DNA from: Lathyrus oleraceus
Taxonomy: Eukaryota > Streptophyta > Magnoliopsida > Fabales > Fabaceae
DNA length: 64,000 nt
Assembly: GCF_024323335.1 (NCBI RefSeq)
Contig: NC_066585.1
Coordinates: forward strand, 186,364,184-186,428,183
Direction: 5' to 3'
Shown: piece after piece, positions 48,055 to 58,894 of the stretch
Position numbering within the stretch: the stretch's first letter is position 1
Layout: each line of letters starts with the position of its first letter
Notes under the pieces: generated by a model
The model's database searches: none
What the model saw: the letters and a program-made list of their open reading frames with translations, nothing else
What the model was told of the DNA's origin: nothing
Program-made: the position numbers and the translations under genes

Positions 48055-51000
48055 TTACTTTGACCAAGAAACTATGTTCGAAACATCGGTTGCCTTCCAA
48101 TTTGTAAGAGCAGCATCCGGAGGTCTACAAAATACCTTCTTTGAAAATTCCTGATCTTCATCTTCAAGAGTATTCACTTGACCATCACTTTGGGAACCAG
48201 CTTTAGAGAACACATTCTTAGATGCTAGGAACTTTCCCTTGATCTATCTTCTGATCTCTAGTCTATTCAAAAGACGACTGATATCCCAATCCGCACTTGT
48301 CCTTCTCTGGTAATTCAATCATCGTGCCCCAGTGTCTAGGACAATCAACTTCAATTGCAGATTTCACACTCTTCCACGAGGATATGACCATCTTGGGTTC
48401 TTCAACGAGGTTTGACTTTGTATGTACCACATTCGCGACTTCAAGGGCTTGGAGGTAAGTTTCCGCAATTTATTCATCTACTTTAATGTATCTGAGTGCA
48501 GATAGATGGCTAAAGAAAATGTCTTCTTCTCCATATATTGGTACCAACTTACCAAAAGTGACAAACTTCAGCTTCGGGTGGAGTGTTGACATGACAACTC
48601 CAGTAGTATGGATCCACGGTGTACCTAAAAGATATCTATAGGCATGCCTAATATCCATAACCTAGAAAGTAATATGAAAAGTTTGAGGGCCAATCAGGAT
48701 AAGAAGATTAATCTCTCAAATAATCGTTTGCTTAGACCTAACAAAAGCTTTCACCACCAGTGCACTGGGCCTCATTTGTTTCCCTTCAATATTAAGCTAC
48801 ACCAGAGTAGTCTTTGGCAATACGTTCAGAGAAGAATTTATATCCACCACCACTCGAGCCAGAGTAACATTTGTACACTTAATGGAGATGTGAAAATCCA
48901 TATTATGTTCTCGTCCATTAGAGGGTAAATCATCATTGGCAAATATTAGACAAATACTAGCTTTGAGGTTAGCAACCACGTCATCAAATTGATTAACACT
49001 TATTTCTTCCACTATGTAAGCGCCATTTAAGAATTTCAACAAATCAGTCATATGAGCCTTAGAACTCATAAGTAAAGAAAGGATTGACATCTTTGATGGA
49101 GCCTGGTTGAGCTGATCTACAAACTTATAGTCACTCTTCTTGATACACTTCAGGAACTCTCTATCCGACTCTACAAACACTTCCATCTTAGATGAGCCTT
49201 CTCCTACTTCTGGAGGGGTTACCTCTTTCCCCTTGGTTGGTTTAATTGTTGTCTTGCTTCCTTTACTCGTGATCATTTCAGGAGAGAAAATTCTTCCACT
49301 CCGGGTCATCCCCCTAGCTCCAGTGATGTTGGTCACGTCCGGTTCCTTCAAGATCATTGGTTTGTCTCCCACATAAACTGCGGGGTCATAGTTCTAAGGC
49401 ACTGCTTTGGTACTATTGAATGATAACGGATCAGGAACATGGATAACCATTGGCTTGATTTTCTTTACTGGTGTTGCATTGGAATTCCTACTCTAAGGAA
49501 CCACTAAAGGCTTGGGGAGTATTTCTTGACCGAATACAGGTACAATCATAACAACATCTTCATCAATCTTCGCTATGGTAAACTGAATCACCCGTTGATC
49601 AATCAAATGTTGAAGACAAACTTTGAATTCAACTCACTGATCAGGGTCAGATAAACACACCACACATTTATCATGCATTTATTTCACCAGTTCTACTTCC
49701 ACCAATCTAGCATGGACCACTGCCAAGGGAGTCCTCAAATCGAACACATCATTTATCAAGCTTCCATCAGTTAAACTTTCTAAAACATTGATGCATGAAC
49801 CATCATGTTTAGGCAATGGATTGTTCCCCATATTCAGAACATCAGCAAAAGACAGTATTTTATGGTCTATCAACTCCTAGACTCGAAGCTTGGACACTCA
49901 GAAATTATTTGTTGTATGACCCTCTGAGTTTTCATGAAAGGCACATCTGACATTATCGTCATACCAAGGCTTGTAAGGCTTTGACGTTGGTGGTAATCCT
50001 CTAGGCACGACCTTTCTATTCTAAATCAGATACAGTAACAATTGAGTGTATTTTATAGGGATATTAGCGATATTTGCATTATTGTATTGTTTGTAATGTC
50101 TTTGTTGATTTCATCATTTCTGTTGGACTGTACGTTGTTGGTTTATCTGTTGATACTGAGGTGGAGGAGCCTGGTACTGAGGTTGTGGAGCTTGATACTG
50201 AGGCACTTGAGCTGCAATAGAAGCAGGAGAAATTGGACGATAAGGCGTAGTTGGATACTGAGAAAATTCTATGTAAGCGTACTAGAAATAAGGTATGGGA
50301 GTTGGAGCTCTTGGTGGTGCCCACCCCCTTTGAGGATAGGTGGCAGAGGTCTCGCCTTCTTTCATCTTAAATCTATTGAAAGGCTTCTTCAAGATTGCTT
50401 GACTGCTGGAACCTCCTTGAATCTTGCCACTCTTCAATCCTTCTTCCATTCTTTCACCCACAATCACTGTGTCAAAGAATCATGTAAACACACTACTAAT
50501 CAGCCTTTCATAATATTGGCCCTGCAAAGCTCCCACGAGATATCAATTAGTTCACAATATACCAGCGGTGGGTGCACCCCTTGCAGCCAATTCTCTCCAT
50601 CGTTGTGCATAATCTTTAAGAGATTCATTGTCCTTCTGAGCCATACTCTAGAGTTGAGTATGATTCGGCGCCATGCCAGTATTGTATTTGTATTGTTGTG
50701 CAAACGCTTCATCCAACTCATCCCAGGTGCATATGTTGTTGCACTCTAATTGCATATACCAATATAGAGACGCCTCTGTTAGCTTGTCCTGAAACCAATG
50801 GATCATGAGTTTGTCATTTGTGGCATATGCAACCATTTTTCTGCAATACATTTTCAGATGTATGTTAGGGCATGTGAGGCTATTGTACTTATCAAATTCC
50901 GGGGCCTTGAGCTTTGGAGGAATCACTACGTCTAGCACCAGACACATCTCCAAAGCACTCAAACGGGTTGTGTTATGTCCTTCCAGGGTTCCTAGCTTTT

Positions 51001-51497
51001 CTGCCAAAGCTCGACACATCAGGATAGCCTCGGAATCCTGAGTAGTAGTATGAATGACCACTAGAGCAGCCCCATTGTAATTTTGTATTTCAAATTCATC
51101 TTGGATCTCCTCATCTGTGCGAGGAGTCGAAATTTGATTGACGATCGGTAGCCCTTGTGCAACAAATATATCAGTTACTCTGGCGGTATGTACAGGCGGA
51201 GGCATATGAGTTCCCTTAATCAGAGGAGTGAAACCAGGAGGAAGATCGTAAATTACAAAATTGGGAATAGGATCGGTATGAGTTAAAGGTGAAGCATGGA
51301 TTTGAGTGGGAGCATCATTCCTGACGATGACGATAACACGAACCACATCTTCTCTTCTAGCCAGAGCCAGCAGAGTCTCAATAATTTGATCGATCTTGCT
51401 TTTGACATAATCTATTTCCTCTCTCATGGAAGCTTTCTCCTGTTGAATTTCATCCATAATCCTTCTTGGGTTGGCACGGGTAGCTGTCGATACTGAG
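48055..51497 (-). pseudogene. Element H gag-protease (decayed)
   Basis: From 51,497 downward: a coiled-coil start (MREEIDYVKSKIDQIIETL), a Pro-rich linker, the gag core (PPKLKAPEFDKYNSLTCPN near 50,905; WFQDKLTEASLYWYMQLE near 50,770; DELDEAFAQQYKYNTGMA near 50,690), a Gln/Pro/Tyr repeat stretch (50,160-50,220, QYQAP units), a decayed Cys/His motif near 49,950, and the protease. The protease catalytic triplet is lost: VDINSS near 48,840 instead of VDTGSS. LLGTPWIHTTG near 48,610 and the final LTNWKATDVSNIVSWS mark the protease end. The stop overlaps a GTAAT donor at 48,055-48,058 as in A and C. Stops occur at 50,648, 50,279 and elsewhere. Confidence 0.88.
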
Positions 51498-51839
51498 GAA
51501 TCAACTTAAATGATTGGATATGAGGAAAAATGAAATGAGGTTTTGTTTTGAGCAATGAAATGATGACGCGTATTTTAATGCATGTGGATGTGAAAAATAT
51601 TTTTATTTTTTATGCTTATGTTCAATTTCATTTTCAAGGAACCATTTAGATTTGTTGTTATTTAGAAAGCATTCAAAGAGATCATGGGGAAAAAAGAAAG
51701 AATGAGACCAAACGTTTGTACAAAAGAGCCAAAATCTTCACTCATTCAATTCAAAGTAGAGTACAAGGATTGAGTACAAAATTATTTCATACATAAAGAA
51801 AAGTATAATGTAAAATTCAAACTTCAAGATTTCTTCCTT
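51498..51839 (-). other. Spacer between ORF1 and gag of element H
   Basis: About 340 non-coding bases, AT-rich, equivalent to 31,497-31,740 in C, which it resembles in the stretch ttcaaggaacc(a/t)tt (51,632). Nothing else is seen. Confidence 0.6.
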
Positions 51840-52262
51840 TAAGATCTTTCAAATCTTCTTTCAAATCTTCTTTGAACCTCTTCATCATGTCTTCACATAG
51901 TAAAATAAAACTGATCACTAAAGGAGGGACATCTTTGTCGTCTAGATCTTCTAGAGCACATCTTAGCATCAAAGGCACATCCTTGATTTACCAATTTCAA
52001 AATTCTATTATATTGGTCATCTTGTCTCGATATTCATTCATTTGTGCTTGTAGAAACTGGATGGTTCCCTCACAGGTCGCCAAGATCGTGTTCACATTTC
52101 CCTTGCACTCAGCCAATATGAACTTTCCTATTGAAAAGAGTCAAATCTACCTTTCTAGTGTTGTTCCCATTTATGAGTGTTCTCTGCCTCTTGGCACTTC
52201 CTTTCCATATCTCAGATATAATTTGAGCAGCAACCAAAACATTCACTTTGCGGCGGTGCTCT
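51840..52262 (-). pseudogene. Element H ORF1, C-terminal coil region
   Basis: The minus strand reads, across two frames, RERLEREHRRKVNVLVAAQ, then VNTILATCEGTIQFLQAQ and MNEYRDKMTNIIEF, then DDKDVPPLVISFILLCEDM ending KEDLKEDLKDL. This Glu/Lys/Arg-rich, coil-like sequence directly upstream of gag has the position and composition of the ORF1 C-terminus in C (31,741-32,175). It is broken by frameshifts. Confidence 0.65.
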
Positions 52263-52545
52263 CGCTCTAACCTCTCTCTTGACTCACGGAAGGAAATACT
52301 AAAGGGTTTATATGTTAAGATCTCCTTGTCTATTTATGGAATCGTTATGTTCCTAAACTTAGACGATTTGGTAGACATGACTTCCATTGGCATCTTTCTC
52401 ACGAGGAATCCAATGCCTACCCTTTTGGCTGATGTGTTCTATTATCTGAGTTGGAGAAATACAAAGAAACAAGAAATGGTTTCTTTTTGCTCTCATCTAC
52501 TATACAAATGGTTTCTTGTTTCTTGTGGAACAGAAAAATGCTAGT
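52263..52545 (+). pseudogene. Inverted ORF1 middle segment inside element H
   Basis: The plus strand reads ISLSIYGIVMFLNLDDLVDM, IFLTRNPMPTLLADVFYYLS and FCSHLLYKWFL, the middle part of ORF1 (compare 32,590-32,720 and 46,545-46,660). Everything else in element H is on the minus strand, and this piece lies where the minus-strand ORF1 middle should be, so it has been flipped in place or replaced by an inverted copy. Confidence 0.75.
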
Positions 52546-52635
52546 TGGCCCTAGAAGTTGGGATCACTTCGATCTTGTTATATTTCATGGTACTCTAGGG
52601 AGTACCACAATATAGATATTATATCCAGTTATAGG
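52546..52635 (-). other. Remnant leader of element H without primer site
   Basis: Only 90 bases separate ORF1 sequence from the LTR, against about 670 in B. The primer site is not recognisable; a bare CCA (tatccagtt at 52,622-52,630) is all that remains. Confidence 0.5.
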
Positions 52636-54040
52636 TGTCGCATCTCAGAGAAACACACACACGAAAACAGAATCACCATCAATATTATTTATCCCAAGAG
52701 AGGGAAAGGAAACACTGAGTAAACCTACAAAATGGTGAATCTAATGGTATCACAACCAGAAGATGGGTAATGGAGTCGATTACGCAAGGGGAAGATATTA
52801 GCACCCCTCATGTCTGTAGTACTCTAAAGTATCCACACTCATTATTCTAATAAAAGGTGTGTCAATTCTAAAGCTAGGTTGCGAAGGGAATGCATGAAAA
52901 TGAATTATTAACCGAGAAAAAGAAAAGGTTTTTATTATTGCGCCTGCTTAGGTTTTGCAACCTAATGCCTACGTATCAAAAAGAATCAGAGCCTCATAGT
53001 TTTTCTCAAAATCTTTGGCGTGTTGGTGTTTTTTATGGGTAACAACCCTTTTTGAAAATTTTCATAAGAAAAGACAAGTGGAAAAAGGAGTTTTTGATAT
53101 GTTGAATATTTTTGTTGAAAGAATACATCAGATGGTCCCTCAGAAGGTGAGGGTATCTGTATATTTCTTTCTTAATTATGAAAGAAATTCAATAGTATTA
53201 CAGTGTTTTGAATTTTATTAAGAATAGGTTTTAGTTTTAGAATGGATGCAAAAGAGAAAAAGGACTAACAAAAGGGGAGTCTCAATCCTACTTGTTGTCA
53301 TGCAATATGGATCTAAAGTTAGGATCAAGGATACCTCTACCTAATGTTGTCATGTATGGATACCAATCCTAGGGTCTATTTAGTTCAATCTTGACCAAGA
53401 AAGAACAAAAGAGTCCTATGGGGAGCATGAAATCAAACATTTAAACAAGGAAATGAAAGCAAACAAGCATCACATGGACATGTAATTAGGTAAACACCTA
53501 GGTAAGTAACAAACCAAGACCAAAGATAACATAAAGAGAACTTAAACAAGTAGCGTTCATGTCATCAAGTAAAAATAAGAGAAGATATGGAAATTAAACA
53601 ATCAAACATCAAATGATAAGTGAATACTTACTCACACATAGGTACTTAAACAAGATACCTGAAATAATACCTACTTAAACAAGCAAGCATCAAAAGATGA
53701 AAGAACATGCAATTAGGTGAACACCCAAGAAAGCAACAAGTTAGAATAAAAGATGTTAATTGAACAATCACACATCAAACCATAGGAATAAAGAGTTAAT
53801 GCATACAAGAGATGAACATCTCCTAACTTGAGAACCATCCTACTTGAACAAGTAAGGAGGCAAAACACCCAAACAAAAATTAACCAACCAAGTGAACATG
53901 TTATCAAACAATCATGGGGTAACAACTTATCATCAAAGTAAGCATTTAGACCTGTTAATCAAATCCATAAGGGTATTTCACAAGAGGTTTTAGCATTAGA
54001 AAACCCAAAAGAATGTAAGCACTTAAACAAGCTAGCATAA
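52636..54040 (-). repeat. LTR piece of element H (B family)
   Basis: Reverse complement of the last ~1.8 kb of LTR B (about 43,490-45,344), with indels; it starts tgtcgcatctcagag, matching the B end. It contains the two tandem blocks with ttaggtgaacac-like sequence (53,480; 53,715). Homology fades near aagctagcat at 54,040; the remaining ~3.7 kb of LTR is missing. Confidence 0.8.
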
Positions 54041-54518
54041 TTATTAATATTTAACACTTAAACATTAATTAAGCTACCCTAATTAATGTTTAACTACCTA
54101 GATCACGTTTTATTGTTATTAATAATTTCTTAATATTTAATCATAATTATTAGATTAATAGATTAATTATAGTTTAGGCTAATTTTAATTAGTTAATTTT
54201 GAGTTATGATTAGTAGAAATAATTGATAATTAAACAGTCATTTGAAATCTTTAGGAATTCTAGGTTTAGGTAATTAAATTTTAGTTTAATTTTTCACATA
54301 TTCATTAGTTTTAATTAATATAAATAATCATGATCATTAATACTATATTAACTCATTTTGTGACATATTGACCATTTTGCCCTTAGGGCTTAAAATGTTG
54401 ATTTTTAATACATGTTCCTTTAGTATAGAGCCTTATTTAGAATTTTCCTATTTTATTTAGTTGATTAATTATACAAGTTTAGTATTGTACATAGTTCGAC
54501 TAATATTTTCAATCCCAC
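54041..54518. other. AT-rich stretch, unassigned
   Basis: Dominated by ttaat/attaa runs; no ORF and no repeat that I can align elsewhere in the window. It could be the upstream part of the E2 LTR, or an unrelated insertion. Confidence 0.4.
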
Positions 54519-55971
54519 TGATTAGTGTTGATCAAGGCTCGCTTTGGTCAACCAAATCCTTTGTATTATGCTGTAGGCGCCAAGCCTATTCAAGTGATCA
54601 AAAGACCCTTGATCAATTGATAAGGAAAGTTCATTGTGTTCAAGCTATTATGGATATGCTGAATATTAGGAGCTCAACACCCCAAGGTTCAAATGCAAGA
54701 TCAAGACTTCAAGTCAACATCATTAAAGCATAGCTTAGACTACTTGTCATGCACAACAAAGGTATCAACACTTGTCGATCGTAATTCAGATTGTGTGGCA
54801 TGAGCCTTAAGAAATTGAGAAGGAATGAGAGTGGAGAATTCATATCCTCATTCTGAATGTCTTTGGGTACGGGACGAATGACCCAGTTTCTCATCATATT
54901 CACCTCTATTCATAGACTTTAGCACAACTCAAATTATATGGTTGTCAAGTCTTCTTCTACAACAAGTAGCATTGCATCAGTAAGATCAATATATGTAATC
55001 TCCTATTAACAATTTGTCAATTCTGATTTGAGTTATATGCTATGAGCCTTAAGAAACAAAGAATTATGAGAGTGGAGAATTCTTATCCTTGTCTAGGAGA
55101 TCCTTGAGTATGAGACGAATGACCCAGTTGCTCAAGGTATTCGCCTTTGTGCATAGACTTTAGTGTAATTTGAATCATATAATTGACAAGTCTTCTTCTT
55201 CAAGCAAGCATCAACAATAAACACTTTAATAATGGAGCATTTTTTGCTATTGGCACCTTGTGGTTGTACACCCTCTTTCATTCAAATCGTTCCTGCCTAT
55301 GAGGTGATAGACCTTGGCATTCCTTTTGCCTTGTAGGGTTATGGACCCAAGCAATTCAATATTTTTTGGCCTTGTGAGATGGTGGACCTTGGCAACCTTC
55401 TCTTGCCTATAAGGTGGTGGACCTTGGCAATCTTTCTTTTCCCCATTGAGGTGGTGGACCTTGGCAAGCTCTTTCTGTGCCTATGGAGTTATAGACTTTG
55501 GCACTTGGTTATGGACCTTGACGATCTCTTTGAATAGGCTTGTAGAGTTGTGGACTCAGGAATCCATCCCATTTCCTATTGGGTTATGGACTCTGACATC
55601 TGTTCCCTTTTCCTATCAAGTTATGAACCTTGGCAGCGCTTTCCTTTGCCTTGAGAGTTGTGGACTCTGGCATCCGATCTCTTTTCCTTTTGGGTTATAG
55701 ACTTTGGCAGTTCAGTTCTTTTCCTTCCGAATTATAAACTCTAGTAATGATACCTTTCCTAGAAGGTTGTGAACCTTGGCCCTCCTTTTTCTGCCTTGAA
55801 GGGTTGTGTACCCTGACAATCAATCTCTCTTCCTTTGTTTTAACCATAGTCGGCTCAACTACGATTGCTCTGATTTTCTCATTACACGATGAGAATACAT
55901 AGGCACGAGGCTTCGAATTCTCCGCGAGCATAGTTATTTATTTCCCATCCATCCATCTCCATGATGCATTC
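54519..55971 (+). repeat. LTR segment E2 (same family as LTR D)
   Basis: Aligns with 12,330-13,835 at roughly 80% by eye, in the same orientation. Shared marks: aagacccttgatca (54,603), two ~240-base tandem units (54,769; 55,009), a minisatellite array (55,285-55,830), and the tail motif with gagaatacataggcacgag (55,890). It is cut at 55,971 by LTR F. It may be the other LTR of element D or an independent copy; the divergence does not settle this. Confidence 0.65.
55285..55830 (+). repeat. Minisatellite-like array in E2
   Basis: More than a dozen imperfect units of 35-50 bases around a core gttatggaccttggca or gttgtggactctggca, with cctttgcctat-type spacers. It is the counterpart of 13,090-13,575. 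Confidence 0.75.
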
Positions 55972-56934
55972 TGTAAGACCCTAATTTTGACCCTAAGATC
56001 CCTCATGGCATCATATCATTGCACTTTGCATTTACCTCAAGGACCATAGCATCTTGGCTCCTTATGTTGGTGTAAGCCCTAGAGGCCAATACTTTTTGGT
56101 ACTTGTATTGAATTATTTATTAATAATAAAAGGCATTTTCTTTATTATGGTTGATTAATAAAGTCCCTGGAATAGATAGTTTGTTTAATGTATTAAGTGT
56201 GACTTAATCATGAGAACACATTAAACATAAGGACACTATTCTTAAAGTATCCGTAGTCGAGCTTTAGTGTGAAGTGGGATAACATTAAAGCATTAAGACT
56301 ATTATGTTTGTAGACTGATGATCACATCTCATGGATCATGGATAAAGAGTTATCAAGTCTTAAACATAGGTATGAATATTAGGAGTAATATTTATACCGG
56401 ATTGACCCGCTATGAGAATACTATATAGGAAGTTATGCAAAGTGTCATAAGTTATTCTCATGGTGATAATAGCGTATACCACTCTTCGACCTGAAACCAC
56501 TATGGATCCTAGATGTAGAGTCGAGTGCTTTATTGCTGATCCAACATTGTCCGTAACTGGATAACCATAAAGACAGTTGATGGGTACTCCACGAAGCATG
56601 CTGAGGGATATGAGTGACCTAGATGGAATTTGCCCATCCTGCATAACAGGATAAATGTCTATGGGCCCAATATTGAACTGGACAAGGATGACACGGTCTA
56701 TGCCTTGTGTTCAATATAGACATAAGGGCAAAAGGGTAATTATACACATAATTATTATCACAGAAGGTTTTGTCAGATCACATGACATTTTCGTGTCTTG
56801 GGTAGCAGTGATGTGTTGCTAGATACCGCTCACTGTTTATTATGTTAAATGCGTGATTTAATATAATTGCCAACGTCACGAAAACCTACAGGGTCACACA
56901 CAAAGGACGGATTGATGAGAGATAGAGTAACTAA

Positions 56935-57050
56935 GGAATACCGTAAGGTACGGTGCCCTTAAGTGAATTATAGAACATCGTAAGGTACGGTGTACTTGAG
57001 TAGAATACGAAATATGGTAAGGTACCATGGGCTTAAGTGATTTTGGGCAT
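56935..57050 (+). repeat. Three ~38-bp palindromic units in the copia-like LTR
   Basis: Units share taaggtacggtg...cttaagtg or a close form (56,943; 56,980; 57,018); each holds a self-complementary core such as ccgtaaggtacgg. They lie 70-180 bases upstream of the TATA box, a position where enhancer-like repeats occur in some plant copia LTRs. Confidence 0.6.
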
Positions 57051-57111
57051 ATTATAAGATATGGGCCAAAATACACTTAAGTGGGCTTTTTAGCTTGAAG
57101 CCCGCACAAGT

Positions 57112-57129
57112 GGTTCTATAAATAGAACC
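57112..57129 (+). promoter_or_regulatory. TATA box inside a perfect palindrome
   Basis: ggttctat-aa-atagaacc: 8-base arms, two-base centre, containing TATAAATAG. Probable promoter of the copia-like LTR, followed by a CT-rich leader (ctctctctctc near 57,180). Confidence 0.65.
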
Positions 57130-58886
57130 CTTGTGCAGAAGCATTCATTTTTGCGGTTGCATTATTTTCGTTTTCTCTCACTCTCTCTCTCTCACTCAAA
57201 GCCTTCATTCGTACCAGCTAGCACTGAGATTGAAGGAACCCGTTCATGTGGACTGAGTAGAGACGTTGTCATCGTTCAACGTTCGTGATCGCTTCGTGGA
57301 TCTGCATCAAAGGTTTTTGATCGTCACAAGAGATCTGCACCAAAGGTTTCAATCGTCACAAGAGGTAAATATTCTATCACTGATCATGACCATTCGTAAG
57401 GATCTCTAAAGGAGAAATTTTAATTTCCGCTGCGTTTTGGACCGCAATTCTCCTTCACCTTAACCCTAGGGTTGGGACTTGTGTGAGTTGGTTTGAGACC
57501 ACCAAGCATGCTTGAATTGTATATTATTGCTCTTCTTATTTTTTTTACTAACCAAAAGCACAAAAATATGTCACTAACATCTTTTATTTTGTAGCTTGAG
57601 CAATCATAAGCTCTAAGGCTCCTAGGAGGCCCTATGCTCAAAGAATGGCCAGATGAAGTTGAAAGAAAGCATGACAATGGTTAAAAAGGCTCTCAATCAT
57701 CATATATGCCTCCCAAGTATCTCAATTTGTTAATTTGATCAAGATAAACCAAAGGGCTTGAGGCTTGTTTCCCCAGGAAACCCTAATTCATCTATGCATT
57801 GACTGTTCCTTGCTCATGAAGCAACCTCAACCCATGATCAAATAAAATCAAGGGAAGTTATTTCATTCATAATTTCATGCATATTTTAGCTTATTTTAGT
57901 GTCCTCAATCATCAATTCATCAATATTTGAAGTTTGGACTTGAGAAGTTGATCAGTCAATTCATCTAACCATTTTGAAATCCACTGAGACCTAACTTTTT
58001 ATTTGTTTGTCAAATGAAGATGACCCCAAGATAAATATTGTTCTTAAGAAGCATATGAACAACTTTCATGTTCATCAAAAATTTATTTGAAGCTTGGAAG
58101 GTCATCATCCATTTCAAAACATTATAGGTCATTTTGACTGAAACCCTAATTGTGGGTCAACTTCCCAAGGACCTAACTCACTCATTTTTCATGATTTAGA
58201 GGTGGGATAAAATGCATTGGAAAGTTTAAGATGTCTTATTCATTTATTATGTTTAACAAATTTTCATAATCCTAAAATAAATACATGTGATAATACAAAA
58301 CATTATAGGTCACTTTGGACCAAAGTCATTAAAATGTGAAAAAGTCCAACTTCAAGTGCCCATAACTTTCTCATCAAAATTCCAAATGATGCAAAATTTA
58401 AGTCCAAATTTATTGTCTTGAAACTATATATAACGTTTGTGTTGAAGGTTTTGTCATTTAAGGCTTTCATCAATGAAACAGAAGGGCTTGAAGTTGGTCC
58501 ATTTTGACAAAATTCTCATACACATGTTTTGCACCTTGAACTTTATGATTAGTTTTCATTAATTTCCCAACTCCAAATGGATTTTTGGTCAACATAACAA
58601 TTGTTCCTCATGTCAAGACCTTTCCAACCATTACCCACATGACCATGTTTCAATTTGGCAAAGTGCATTTTCGAAGAGGAGAAGATTTATGTGCATTTAT
58701 GGAAACTATGTGAGAACTTTGTGCACAAGCCATTTCCATCAGAACTGCACGTCCAAATTCATTTTGCTGATGATTAGCATGCTAAACCAATTGCATTTGG
58801 GCCTCCCATGCGCCTGTACAGGCCCGTGCATGGAGGCCCTCATTTCATGCACACATGAATTTCACCTTGCTTGCATCATGTTTCAC

Positions 58887-58894
58887 TATAAATA
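58887..58894 (+). promoter_or_regulatory. TATA box of LTR F
   Basis: TATAAATA at the position equivalent to the C LTR TATA boxes. Confidence 0.6.

Larger units (their letters stand above)
47940..54040 (-). mobile_element. Element H: minus-strand Ogre-like fragment facing element B
   Basis: Reading right to left: LTR piece 52,636-54,040 (B family), lost primer site, an ORF1 piece in the wrong orientation, ORF1 tail, gag, protease, intron start. There is no RT, RNase H or integrase; the fragment ends about 110 bases into the intron, where it meets the ORF1 end of element B. Element B and H are thus two 5' halves pointing at each other. The junction is approximate, within about 30 bases. Confidence 0.8.
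56065..57457 (+). mobile_element. Copia-like solo LTR in LTR F
   Basis: 1,393 bases from TGTTGGTGTAAGCC to GCAATTCTCCTTCA, with the 5-base duplication CCTTA on both sides (56,060-56,064; 57,458-57,462). F sequence continues smoothly after it. No primer site or coding region is inside. The ending ccgctgcgttttgga is typical of plant Ty1/copia LTRs; the lineage is not assigned. The TATA box is at 57,117-57,125. Confidence 0.9.

Noticed and set aside
50042..50749. 235-residue plus-strand open frame
   Set aside because: It is the antisense of element H gag, whose minus-strand protein is clearly recognisable; the plus frame has no motif.
54519..55971. E2 as the certain 3' LTR of element D
   Set aside because: Same family and orientation, but divergence of about 20% and the missing internal region do not allow pairing them with confidence.
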